A stretch of DNA of 13,656 bases, from NCBI GenBank assembly GCA_041574955.1, contig JBFGNS010000116.1:1-13656 (forward strand), in the 5' to 3' direction. Shown here piece after piece: positions 1 through 6,845 of this stretch (positions are counted from its first letter, which is position 1; each line of letters starts with the position of its first letter). The translations under genes and the position numbers were made by a program. Origin of the DNA: CALZJC01 sp041574955 (GTDB taxonomy: Bacteria; Acidobacteriota; Thermoanaerobaculia; Multivoradales; JAHEKO01). Below the pieces are notes generated by a model, which had not been told where the DNA came from, searched no databases, and worked only from the letters and a program-made list of their open reading frames with translations.

Positions 1-6
1 ATCATG

Positions 7-35
7 AGAAAGGCGGCGGCCGGCGGCCGCCGCCC
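7..35 (-). terminator. Hairpin terminator-like structure after the DUF547 gene
   Basis: A perfect 10-bp GC-only inverted repeat (12-21 with 25-34, 3-nt loop) lies about 50 bases past the stop of the DUF547 gene. Read on the minus strand it is followed by TTTCT (11 to 7). The stem is strong and the T tract short, so this is a plausible but weak intrinsic terminator. The rest of 1-83 holds nothing else that I recognise. Confidence 0.5.
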
Positions 36-83
36 GACGATCGTAGCACCGTCGTCAGCGCGCCGGACCGCCGCCGGCGACGG

Positions 84-902
84 TCAGTCGGCCGGGCGGT
101 CGTTGAGGCCCCAGTCGTAGTCGAGGTACCGCACCCGGGGGTCCCGGCGACGCAGCTCGGCGGCGCGCTCCGGCGGCAGCTGCGAGTACACCCAGTCGGC
201 GACGCCGCCGCGGGCGAAGAACGCCACCACCGTGCTGCCGCCAGTGAAGTCGCCGGCGTACCACTTGAAGATCGACGACAGCCACAGGGTGTCGCTCGCC
301 GCGTCGTGGCGCATTCCCTTCTCCGGGTCGGCGAGAAAGCGGGCGGTCTGCGCCGCCAGCTGCTGCTCGAGCCGTTCGGCGCGATACGGCTCGCCGAGCA
401 GGTCGGGGCAGCTGGTCGAAGCGCACACCACCGCGAAGTGCACCCGGGCATCGCCCAGGTCCCGGCCGCGGGTCTCGATCTCGTCGAGGGTCATCGACCC
501 GCCCGCGACATCGAACACCAGGCGGTCGAAGAAGCCCTCGACGTCGCGCACCGAGCCGATTCCGGGGTAGTACTCGAGCACGTGGTGAAGGACCACCGCG
601 TTGTAGGCGTTGCTCCAGAAGGCGATCTGCTGCTGCCGGCTGCCCAGCTCCGGCCGCACCGCCGGCAGCGACGCGAGGTAGCGGTCGAGGTCGCTCCGAT
701 CGGCCGCCAGCGCGGCGTAGTCGACGCCGCCGTCGCGCTCGTAGGCGGCGAGCACTCGCCCCCACGCCTCGACGTCGCCGGTCGCCGCGCCGGCCTCGCC
801 GGAGCTGGCCGGCGACGGCCCGCAGCCGGCGACGAGCTGCGCCGTCGCGACCGCCGCCGCCAGCCGCGCGGTCCGCCGCCTGCCGCTGCCCGATGAGGCC
901 AT
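84..902 (-). CDS. DUF547 domain lipoprotein
   Basis: Encodes 272 residues. The N-terminus has an arginine-rich start, a hydrophobic stretch and a lipobox LVAGC with Cys27, so it is probably an outer-surface or periplasmic lipoprotein. The body matches the DUF547 family: AFWSNAYNAVVLHH near residues 94-107, RVHFAVVCASTSCPDL near 153-168 and LSSIFKWYAGDF near 208-219. The biochemical function of DUF547 is unknown to me; the conserved Cys pair around 160-165 and aromatic motifs are family hallmarks. The gene is monocistronic here, divergent from the DHH gene and followed by a hairpin. The ATG at 902 has no Shine-Dalgarno sequence but a TATAGT hexamer lies exactly 6 bases upstream, compatible with a leaderless mRNA. 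Family call is confident, role is not. Confidence 0.88.
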   Translation of the reverse strand: MASSGSGRRRTARLAAAVATAQLVAGCGPSPASSGEAGAATGDVEAWGRVLAAYERDGGVDYAALAADRSDLDRYLASLPAVRPELGSRQQQIAFWSNAYNAVVLHHVLEYYPGIGSVRDVEGFFDRLVFDVAGGSMTLDEIETRGRDLGDARVHFAVVCASTSCPDLLGEPYRAERLEQQLAAQTARFLADPEKGMRHDAASDTLWLSSIFKWYAGDFTGGSTVVAFFARGGVADWVYSQLPPERAAELRRRDPRVRYLDYDWGLNDRPAD

Positions 903-908
903 CGCCGG

Positions 909-914
909 ACTATA
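909..914 (-). promoter_or_regulatory. Candidate -10 element (TATAGT) of the DUF547 gene
   Basis: On the minus strand TATAGT ends 6 nt before the ATG at 902, which would place the transcription start on the A of the start codon. No good -35 hexamer is visible 16-19 nt upstream. No ribosome-binding site lies between it and the ATG. The same 6-nt geometry occurs before cinA and before the gene at 6846. Confidence 0.4.
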
Positions 915-963
915 CGCGATCGGCCCCGACGCCGGATTGACGGGCTCGGGCGCGCCAATGCGC

Positions 964-969
964 TAGGAT
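964..969 (+). promoter_or_regulatory. Candidate -10 element / weak RBS (TAGGAT) before the DHH gene
   Basis: TAGGAT lies 10 nt before the ATG at 980 and would give a leader of only about 4 nt. A TTGACG at 937-942 could be a -35, but the spacing (21 nt) is too long for a standard promoter. The same bases include AGGA (965-968), 11 nt from the ATG, so an alternative reading is a poor Shine-Dalgarno sequence. The element supports the start at 980 over the one at 968, which it would overlap. Confidence 0.3.
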
Positions 970-979
970 GCTCGCTCCC

Positions 980-2029
980 ATGATCACCGAATCCGCGCGA
1001 GAGCGGTGGGAGAAGTTCGAGCAGTTCGTCCGCTCGCACGACGGCGGCGGCCGCTGGCTGGTGCTGACCCACGACAACCCGGACCCGGACGCGATCGCCG
1101 CCGCCGCCACCCTCGGGCGCATCCTGCGGCTGGCCTTCCGGCACCCCGTCACCACCGGCTACGGCGGCATCATCGGGCGCGCCGAGAACCGCGAGATGGT
1201 GCGGGTACTGGGCATCCACCTCACCCACTCGCGCCACATCAAGTGGCGGCACTACCGCCACGTGGCGCTGGTCGACTGCCAGCCCGGCACCGGCAACAAC
1301 CAGCTGCCGGAGGACCGCGTCGCCGACCTGGTGTTCGACCACCATCCGATGCGCCGTGCCACCCAGCAGGTGGCCTATGCCGACATCCGGCCCGAGTACG
1401 GCGCCACCGCCACCATCCTGGCCGAGTACCTGCTGGCCAGCGGCGTCGAGGCCAACAAGCGCATCGCCACCGCCCTGGTCTACGCCATCCGCTCCGAGAC
1501 CCAGGACTTCGGACGCGAGTTCGCCGGCGTCGACAAGGCGGCGTTCGACCTGTTCTTCCCAAAGGTCGACATCCGCGCGCTGGCGCGCATCCAGGCGCCG
1601 CGGCTGCCGCTGAGCTACTTCCACACCCTGCACCAGGCGCTCGAGAACCTCGAGGGCGTCAGCACATTGGTGGTCAGCCACCTCGGCCAGGTGAAGCAGC
1701 CCGACATCGTGCCCGAGATTGCCGACCTGCTGCTGCGGCTCAAAGGCAAGACCTGGTCGGCCTGCACCGGCTTCTACGAGGACCGGATGTACGTCTCGCT
1801 GCGCACCACCAACCCGCGCGCCGACGCCGGCCGGCTGATGCGCCGGCTGCTCGGACGGCGCGGCAAGGGCGGTGGCCACGGCATGATCGCCGGCGGCTGG
1901 ATCGAGATGGCCAAGGCGGCGCGCTCCGATCCCCAGAGCCTGCAGCGTCACGTCGCCCGCCGCCTGGCCCAGCTGCTGAAGAAGAACCCCGAGAAGCTGG
2001 CGCCGCTCAAGCTGCAGAACGGCGCCTGA
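980..2029 (+). CDS. DHH family phosphoesterase (NrnA-like)
   Basis: 349 residues from ATG 980; an in-frame ATG at 968 would add four residues. The protein has the DHH-DHHA1 architecture of NrnA-type enzymes that hydrolyse nanoRNA or pAp: motif I HDNPDPDAI at about 31-39, VDC at 98-100, the DHH signature at 120-122, and the substrate-binding glycine motif GGGHGMIAGG at about 297-306. No CBS, RecJ or other extra domain is present. The usual motif IV 'DT' is 'ET' here (RSETQDFG, Glu near residue 173), a conservative change at a position that normally supplies a metal ligand. The gene stands alone, divergent from the DUF547 gene and convergent with the glutaredoxin-like gene. The fold is certain; oligoribonuclease versus pAp phosphatase or another DHH substrate cannot be decided from sequence. 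Confidence 0.88.
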   Translation: MITESARERWEKFEQFVRSHDGGGRWLVLTHDNPDPDAIAAAATLGRILRLAFRHPVTTGYGGIIGRAENREMVRVLGIHLTHSRHIKWRHYRHVALVDCQPGTGNNQLPEDRVADLVFDHHPMRRATQQVAYADIRPEYGATATILAEYLLASGVEANKRIATALVYAIRSETQDFGREFAGVDKAAFDLFFPKVDIRALARIQAPRLPLSYFHTLHQALENLEGVSTLVVSHLGQVKQPDIVPEIADLLLRLKGKTWSACTGFYEDRMYVSLRTTNPRADAGRLMRRLLGRRGKGGGHGMIAGGWIEMAKAARSDPQSLQRHVARRLAQLLKKNPEKLAPLKLQNGA

Positions 2030-2038
2030 GCGCGCCGC

Positions 2039-2060
2039 GTCCGGCGCCCGCGCGCCGGGC
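2039..2060. terminator. Intergenic hairpin between convergent genes
   Basis: Inverted repeat CCGGCGC (2041-2047) and GCGCCGG (2052-2058) with loop CCGC, extendable by one G-T and one G-C pair. It fills the 30-base gap between the convergent DHH and glutaredoxin-like genes and is symmetric enough to act in both directions. There is no T tract on either side, so it may only stabilise 3' ends. Confidence 0.33.
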
Positions 2061-2326
2061 TACCGCCGGCGCCGGATCAGCCGCCGCAGCCGGCCGGCGC
2101 TGACCCGCAGCTTGGCGACCGGCCGGCCGTCGCGCAGCAGCACCGGCACGACGTCGCTGTAGCGCTCGGCCAGCTCGGGCTCGCGGTCGACGTCTCGTAC
2201 CCCGTAGCTGAGACCGGCGGCATCCAGCAGGGCCGCCATCTCGTCGCACAGGTGGCAGCCGTCCCGGCTGACGAGCTGCCAACGCTGGTCGGGCGCCCGC
2301 TCTCCGGGCTCGGGGCTCACTCCCAT
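2060..2326 (-). CDS. Glutaredoxin-like (thioredoxin-fold) small protein
   Basis: 88 residues with a CxxC redox motif, CHLC, at Cys24-Cys27 in the context LVSRDGCHLCDEM. It is followed by a VRDVDREPELAERYSDVVPVLL segment that fits the beta-alpha-beta with cis-proline (VVP) of the glutaredoxin family (DUF836-type). The C-terminus is very arginine-rich. The start ATG at 2326 lies inside the end of guaA (10-base overlap), with no visible Shine-Dalgarno sequence, so translation is probably coupled to guaA. It is the last gene of the cinA-thpR-gpsA-guaA operon. The family is clear from the active site; the physiological substrate is unknown, and glutathione use cannot be inferred. Confidence 0.85.
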   Translation of the reverse strand: MGVSPEPGERAPDQRWQLVSRDGCHLCDEMAALLDAAGLSYGVRDVDREPELAERYSDVVPVLLRDGRPVAKLRVSAGRLRRLIRRRR

Positions 2327-3840
2327 TCGATGGTCGCCGGCGGCTTGCTGGTGACGTCGTAGACCACGCGGTTGACCCCGGGCACCTCGTTGACGATGCG
2401 GTTGGCGACCTCGCCCAGCAGCTCGTGCGGTAGCGGGCTCCAGTCGGCGGTCATGAAGTCCTGGGTCTCGACCGCGCGCAGCGCCACGACGTTGTCGTAG
2501 GTGCGGAAGTCGCCCATCACGCCGACCGAGCGCACCGGCAGCAGCACCGCGAACGCCTGGCTCACCTTGTCGTAGTAGCCGCGGCGCCGCAGCTCCTCGA
2601 GGAAGATGGCGTCGGCCTCCTGCAGCAGCGCGACGCGCTCACGGGTGACCTCGCCCAGCACGCGCACCGCAAGGCCTGGGCCGGGGAACGGGTGCCGGCC
2701 GATGAACTCCTCGGGCAGGCCGAGCTCGCGGCCGAGCTGGCGGACCTCGTCCTTGAACAGCCAGCGCAGCGGCTCGATGAGCTCGAAGCCGAGCTGCTCG
2801 GGCAGACCGCCGACGTTGTGATGGGTCTTGATCACCGCCGACGGCCCCTTGACCGACACCGACTCGATGACGTCGGGATACAGCGTGCCCTGGGCCAGGA
2901 AGCCGACGTCGCTGAGACCGGCCGCCTCGTGCTCGAACACCTCGATGAAGGCGTGTCCGATGATCTTGCGCTTCTGCTCGGGGTCCTCCACCCCGCGCAG
3001 CGCAGTCAGGAACTTGTCGCCGGCGTCCACCACCTGCACCGGCAGACGCAGCTCCTCCCTGAGCCCGTGGTGCACCTGAGCGGCCTCGCCCTTGCGCAGC
3101 AGGCCGTTGTCGACGAACACCGCGGTCAGCCGCTCGCCCACCGCGCGGTTGAGCAGCGCCGCCACCACCGAGGAGTCGACACCGCCCGAGATGGCGCACA
3201 GCACCCCCCGTCCATCCACCCGCTCGCGCACCGCCGCCACCGCCTCGTCCAGGTACGAAGCCATCGCCCAGTCGCCGCGCGCGCCGCAGATGCCGAACAG
3301 AAAGTTGCGCAGGATCTCGCCGCCCGACACGGTATGCGACACCTCGGGATGAAACTGGATGCCCCAGATCCGTCGCTCGCTGGACTCGATGGCGACCGCC
3401 GGAGCGTTGGCGGTAGCGGCGCAGACGGCGAAGCCGGGCGGTGGCCGGCGCACCCGGTCGCCGTGGCTCATCCAGACCGTCTCGCGCTCGGCCAGACCGG
3501 CGAAAAGCTCGCCGTGGTGTCGTAGCTCGATGCGTGCCCGGCCGTACTCGCGCTGGTCGGAAGGCTCCACCTCGCCGCCCAGCTCGCGCGCCAGCAGCTG
3601 CATGCCGTAGCAGATTCCCAGCACCGGGACGCCCAGCTCGAGCAGGGCGGCGTCCATCGCCGGCGCGTCCTGCTCGTAGACGCTGCCCGGGCCGCCCGAC
3701 AGAATGAGGCCGATCGGCCGCCGCGCCCGCACCTCGTCGGCGGGCACGTCGCACGGCAGAATCTCGCAGTAGACGCGGTTGTCGCGCACGCGGCGCGCGA
3801 TCAGCTGCGTGTACTGGCTGCCGAAATCGAGCACCAGCAC
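2317..3840 (-). CDS. guaA: GMP synthase (glutamine-hydrolysing)
   Basis: Converts XMP, ATP and glutamine to GMP in purine biosynthesis. From GTG 3840 it has 507 residues, normal for GuaA. The class I glutamine amidotransferase domain comes first: start LVLDFGSQYTQL, nucleophile Cys77 in GICYG, and His164/Glu166 in QFHPEVSH. Then comes the ATP-pyrophosphatase domain with P-loop SGGVDSS at 218-224 and the dimerisation domain ending KPPATIEWE. There is no ATG near the expected N-terminus. GTG 3840 is the conservative choice but has no clear RBS. An in-frame CTG at 3894, overlapping the gpsA stop as CTGA and preceded by GGAGG at 7 nt, would add 18 residues. The frame is open far upstream, but that region is the antisense-free coding region of gpsA. 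Function is certain, start uncertain. Confidence 0.95.
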   Translation of the reverse strand: MLVLDFGSQYTQLIARRVRDNRVYCEILPCDVPADEVRARRPIGLILSGGPGSVYEQDAPAMDAALLELGVPVLGICYGMQLLARELGGEVEPSDQREYGRARIELRHHGELFAGLAERETVWMSHGDRVRRPPPGFAVCAATANAPAVAIESSERRIWGIQFHPEVSHTVSGGEILRNFLFGICGARGDWAMASYLDEAVAAVRERVDGRGVLCAISGGVDSSVVAALLNRAVGERLTAVFVDNGLLRKGEAAQVHHGLREELRLPVQVVDAGDKFLTALRGVEDPEQKRKIIGHAFIEVFEHEAAGLSDVGFLAQGTLYPDVIESVSVKGPSAVIKTHHNVGGLPEQLGFELIEPLRWLFKDEVRQLGRELGLPEEFIGRHPFPGPGLAVRVLGEVTRERVALLQEADAIFLEELRRRGYYDKVSQAFAVLLPVRSVGVMGDFRTYDNVVALRAVETQDFMTADWSPLPHELLGEVANRIVNEVPGVNRVVYDVTSKPPATIEWE

Positions 3841-3890
3841 CGTCTGGTGGTCGCCCGTCGGCCGTTCGCCGGCGTGGGCCGTCGGCGGGC

Positions 3891-4907
3891 TCAGAGCGCC
3901 GCCTCCGGCTTGAGCTGACGGGTCATCAGCCGGCGGATGGCCTCGCGCGGCGGCGTGCCGTGGTACAGGATGCCCATCATCTGCTCGGTGATCGGCATCT
4001 CGACGCCGGCGCCACGCGCCAGCCGGGTGATCGAGACCGAGTTGCGCACGCCCTCCGCCACCATCGAGGTGGCGTGCTGGATCTCGTCGAGGGTCTTGCC
4101 GGCCGCCAGCTGCATCCCCGTCTGCCGGTTGCGCGACAGGCCGCCGGTGCAGGTCAGAACCAGGTCGCCCAGCCCGGCGAGCCCCGAGAAGGTGCGCGAC
4201 TGCCCGCCGCAGGCCACGCCCAGCCGCACCATCTCGTGCAGCCCGCGCGTGATCAGGGCCGCCAGCGTGTTGTGCCCCAGGCCCAGGCCGGTGGCCACGC
4301 CGGCGGCGATGGCGATGACGTTCTTGGCGGCGCCCCCCAGCTCGACGCCGACCACGTCGTGCGAGGTGTAGAGCCGGAAGCTCTCGCTCGCCAGCAGCGT
4401 CTGCAGCCGCGCCGCGACCTGCGGCTCGCCCGACGCAACCACCGCGGCGCTGGGCACGCCCGCCACCAGCTCGACCGCGAAGGTCGGGCCGGACAGCACC
4501 GCGAAGTCGGCCGGGCGCCCGGCGCGGGCCGCCTCGTCGGCGCTGACCTCGCTCATCCGGGCCAGGCTCTCGGATTCGATGCCCTTGGTGGCCGAGACCA
4601 GCGTCAGCCGGCGTCCGTCCGGCGCCGCCGCCAGCAGGGCTCGCACCGCCTCGCGGAAGCCGTGCGACGGCACCACTACCAGGATGGTGTCGAGCCCGGC
4701 GAGCTCGCCCAGGTCGGCGGTCGGCGTCAGCGCGGCCGGCAGCTCGACGTCCGGCAGGTAGTCGGCGTTGACGCGGGAGGCCGCCAGCTGGCGCGCCAGC
4801 TCGGCGCGCCGGCACCACAGCGCGACCGGCTGGCCGCCGCGCGCCAGGTGCACGGCGAGCGCGGTACCGAACGAGCCCGCTCCCAGGACACCGATTCTCT
4901 CAGCCAT
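3891..4907 (-). CDS. gpsA: Glycerol-3-phosphate dehydrogenase [NAD(P)+]
   Basis: 338 residues, full length for GpsA, the cytosolic enzyme that reduces dihydroxyacetone phosphate to sn-glycerol-3-phosphate for phospholipid synthesis. The N-terminal Rossmann fold has GAGSFGTAL at 9-17. ATKGIE (106-111), LSGPTFA (138-144) and the catalytic lysine region GGAAKNVIAIAAG (Lys195) follow, then the C-terminal helical domain with NTLAALITRGLHEM. The ATG at 4907 has a moderate purine-rich stretch (GGGGAAG) upstream. It is third in the cinA operon, 27 bases after the thpR stop, and its stop overlaps the possible CTG start of guaA. Nothing appears truncated. Confidence 0.96.
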   Translation of the reverse strand: MAERIGVLGAGSFGTALAVHLARGGQPVALWCRRAELARQLAASRVNADYLPDVELPAALTPTADLGELAGLDTILVVVPSHGFREAVRALLAAAPDGRRLTLVSATKGIESESLARMSEVSADEAARAGRPADFAVLSGPTFAVELVAGVPSAAVVASGEPQVAARLQTLLASESFRLYTSHDVVGVELGGAAKNVIAIAAGVATGLGLGHNTLAALITRGLHEMVRLGVACGGQSRTFSGLAGLGDLVLTCTGGLSRNRQTGMQLAAGKTLDEIQHATSMVAEGVRNSVSITRLARGAGVEMPITEQMMGILYHGTPPREAIRRLMTRQLKPEAAL

Positions 4908-4934
4908 CTACGCTTCCCCGACGCGGCAAGCTTG

Positions 4935-5510
4935 TCACACCCCGGCTGCCCGGGCGGCGGTCAGCGGCAGCCGCGCCACGGTCTCGTAGCGGGCGCCGGC
5001 GGGCTCCAGGTGGCTGCGTATCAGCGCCACTGCGTCGGCCACGAACGGCGGCCCGAGCGGGCCGTCGAGTCCCTGCCGCCAGCGCTCGGCCGCCGAGGGA
5101 GGCCACGGCCGCCGGCAGCGCGCCAGGGTGAGATGGGGGTGGAAGCGGCGCCTCTCGGGCGGCCGGTCGAGGCTCTGCGCCACCGCCCGAGCGACGCCGA
5201 CCTGCAGCCGGACCAGCGCCTCGCACCGCGAGAACCCCACCCAGACCACCCGCGGGCGGCCGGCCGGGAAGCTTCCGCCGCCGGCCAGCTGCAGGTCGCA
5301 CGGCGGATGGCGGGCCGCCACCTCTCCGAGCGCCGTGGCCAGCGGCTCCACCGCCGCCGGCTCGGTGTCGCCGAGGAAGACCAGCGTCAGGTGCAGGCTG
5401 GCAGGCGGCAGCCAGCGCGCCGCGGGCAGCCGCGAGCGCAGGCTGGCGGCCCTGGCCAGCGCCTCGGCGCGAGCTCCCGGAGGCAGCTCCAGCGCGACGA
5501 ACAGCCTCAT
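4935..5510 (-). CDS. thpR: RNA 2',3'-cyclic phosphodiesterase (2H family)
   Basis: 191 residues, the usual size for ThpR/LigT. The protein opens with MRLFVALELP and carries the two H-x-T/S-x motifs that define the 2H phosphoesterase fold: HLTLVF in the first half (about 50-55) and HPHLTLAR in the second (about 131-138). The family opens 2',3'-cyclic phosphate ends of RNA, leaving 2'-phosphate. The ATG at 5510 overlaps the cinA stop as ATGA, indicating translational coupling. A cinA-thpR pair, often followed by recA, is common in bacteria; here gpsA follows instead. The frame stays open upstream to 5939, but that part lies inside cinA and is not coding in this frame. Confidence 0.92.
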   Translation of the reverse strand: MRLFVALELPPGARAEALARAASLRSRLPAARWLPPASLHLTLVFLGDTEPAAVEPLATALGEVAARHPPCDLQLAGGGSFPAGRPRVVWVGFSRCEALVRLQVGVARAVAQSLDRPPERRRFHPHLTLARCRRPWPPSAAERWRQGLDGPLGPPFVADAVALIRSHLEPAGARYETVARLPLTAARAAGV

Positions 5511-6757
5511 CCGCGGTCGGCCGGGACCGCGGCGCCGATGAGGCGCCGACGCAGCATGTCGAGCGCCCACTGGCTGCTCAGCTGCCGGACACGAGTGCGA
5601 TCGCCGGGCAGCCGCAGCCGGCGGTGCACGACGCCGACACCCTGGGGCCCGGCGAGCGCGAAGTGGACGGTGCCGACCGGCTTGGCCTCGCTGCCGCCCC
5701 CCGGACCGGCGATGCCGGTGATGGCCAGCGCCCAGTCCGCGCCCAGCACGCGGCGGGCACCGCTCGCCATCGCCTCGGCCACCGGTCGGCTGACCGCGCC
5801 GTGCCGGGCGACGAGATCTTCCGGCACGCCGAGAGCGGTGGTCTTGAGTCGGTCGGCGTAGGCCACCACGCCGCCGACGAACCAGGCGCTGCTGCCGGCC
5901 ACCCTCGTCAGCCGCTCGGCCACCAGACCGCCGGTGCACGACTCGGCGGTGCCCACCGTCGCGCCGGCGTCCGCCAGCAGACCGCCCACCACCTCCTCGA
6001 GGGTGATCTCGGGACGCCGGCCGAAGACCGCGTCGCCGAGCAGCTCACCGACGCGCGCCGCCATCGTCTCGAGCTCGCCGGCTCGGGCGGCCGACAGCCG
6101 CACCCGGATCTCACCAGGTGAGGCCAGCACGGCGATGCCCGCGCGCCCGAACTCGGCGTAGGCCGGCGCCAGCCGCTCTTCGACGGTCGACTCCGGCACG
6201 CACGCCACCTTGAGCGTACGGGCGTGACGCGGCTCGCCGCCCGCCCGCTCGGCCAGCCAGGGCTCGAGCGACCGGGCGATCAGGCCGTCGAGCTCGTGCG
6301 GCACACCGGGGAACAGGAACAGGCAGCGACCGTCGACCTCGAGCCGCAGGCCAGGCGCCGTGCCGCGGCGGTTGGGAAGCACCTCGGCGCCTTCGATCAC
6401 CAGGGCCTGGCGGCGGTTGACCTCCGGCATCCGCATGTCGAAGCGCTGGAACTTGGCTCGGATGTCCTCGATCAGCGCCGGGTCTTCGACCAGCGGTCGC
6501 CCGAGCGTGGCGGCCGCCGCCTGACGGGTGACGTCGTCCGCGGTCGGCCCCAGGCCGCCGGTGACCAGCACGAGGTCGGCCGCCGCCAGCAGCTCGCCCA
6601 GCAGGATGCCGATCTCCTGCTCGTCGTCGCCCACCACCGCCTTGCGGCACAGCTCCACGCCGTACCGCTCGAGCGCCGCGGCCAGGCTCAGCGAGTTGGT
6701 GTCCAGACGGTCGGTTCCCAACAGCTCCGAGCCGATCGCCAGCACCGCCGCACGCAT
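5507..6757 (-). CDS. cinA: CinA family protein / nicotinamide-nucleotide amidase
   Basis: 416 residues with the full two-domain CinA layout. The N-terminal MoCF-like (COG1058, ADP-ribose pyrophosphatase) domain has AIGSELLGTDRLDTNS at 7-22, TGGLGPTADD at 66-75 and GTAPG at 132-136. The C-terminal PncC domain deamidates NMN to NaMN and shows AESCTGG (catalytic Ser273 region), Y300ADRLK305 and ITGIAGPGGG at 346-355. It is the first gene of the five-gene operon running to 2060, so pyridine nucleotide recycling is coupled to RNA repair, lipid precursor and GMP genes. The ATG at 6757 has no Shine-Dalgarno sequence, but TATCAT ends 6 bases upstream, so it may be read from a leaderless transcript. 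All key motifs are intact. Confidence 0.95.
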   Translation of the reverse strand: MRAAVLAIGSELLGTDRLDTNSLSLAAALERYGVELCRKAVVGDDEQEIGILLGELLAAADLVLVTGGLGPTADDVTRQAAAATLGRPLVEDPALIEDIRAKFQRFDMRMPEVNRRQALVIEGAEVLPNRRGTAPGLRLEVDGRCLFLFPGVPHELDGLIARSLEPWLAERAGGEPRHARTLKVACVPESTVEERLAPAYAEFGRAGIAVLASPGEIRVRLSAARAGELETMAARVGELLGDAVFGRRPEITLEEVVGGLLADAGATVGTAESCTGGLVAERLTRVAGSSAWFVGGVVAYADRLKTTALGVPEDLVARHGAVSRPVAEAMASGARRVLGADWALAITGIAGPGGGSEAKPVGTVHFALAGPQGVGVVHRRLRLPGDRTRVRQLSSQWALDMLRRRLIGAAVPADRG

Positions 6758-6763
6758 GAGCGA

Positions 6764-6769
6764 ATGATA
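6764..6769 (-). promoter_or_regulatory. Candidate -10 element (TATCAT) of the cinA operon
   Basis: TATCAT on the minus strand ends 6 nt before the cinA ATG, predicting a transcription start on the ATG itself. The -35 region is GC-only and does not match consensus. No RBS is visible between the element and the start. It sits in the 88-base divergent region shared with the promoter of the gene at 6846. Confidence 0.42.
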
Positions 6770-6810
6770 GCCCGCTGCGGCCGCCCGGACGGCGCCGGCG
6801 AGCGGCCAAA

Positions 6811-6839
6811 TTGACTCCCCCGCGGGCCGCCCGTAGGAT
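6811..6839 (+). promoter_or_regulatory. Sigma70-type promoter, TTGACT-17-TAGGAT
   Basis: The -35 hexamer TTGACT (6811-6816) and -10 hexamer TAGGAT (6834-6839) are separated by the optimal 17 bases. The -10 ends 6 nt before ATG 6846, so the predicted transcription start is at or next to the A of the ATG. AGGA inside the -10 (6835-6838) could alternatively serve as a Shine-Dalgarno sequence at 7-nt spacing if transcription begins further upstream. Confidence 0.55.
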
Positions 6840-6845
6840 GTTTTG

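Noticed and set aside
491..1951. Long minus-strand open frame opposite the DHH gene
   Set aside because: It is the antisense of a well-recognised gene, with low-complexity Ala/Gly/Arg/Val composition and no family motifs. Such shadows are expected at this GC content.
3841..3900. Purine riboswitch before guaA
   Set aside because: guaA follows gpsA with essentially no intergenic space, so there is no room for an aptamer.
2317..4818. An 833-residue extended guaA reading as a fusion protein
   Set aside because: The extra upstream part lies wholly within gpsA in another frame and is Gly/Ala/Arg low-complexity. GuaA similarity starts at the VLVLDFGSQYTQ segment.
3960..5861. Long plus-strand open frame across gpsA, thpR and cinA
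   Set aside because: It is antisense to three certain genes, with no domain, start signal or sensible composition.
4935..5939. thpR extended upstream to 5939
   Set aside because: The upstream part lies in cinA in a shifted frame. The ATG at 5510, overlapping the cinA stop, begins exactly at the conserved MRLFVAL N-terminus.
6843..6845. TTG as the start of the propeller-like gene
   Set aside because: It is immediately followed by an ATG, and promoter/RBS spacing is better for the ATG at 6846.
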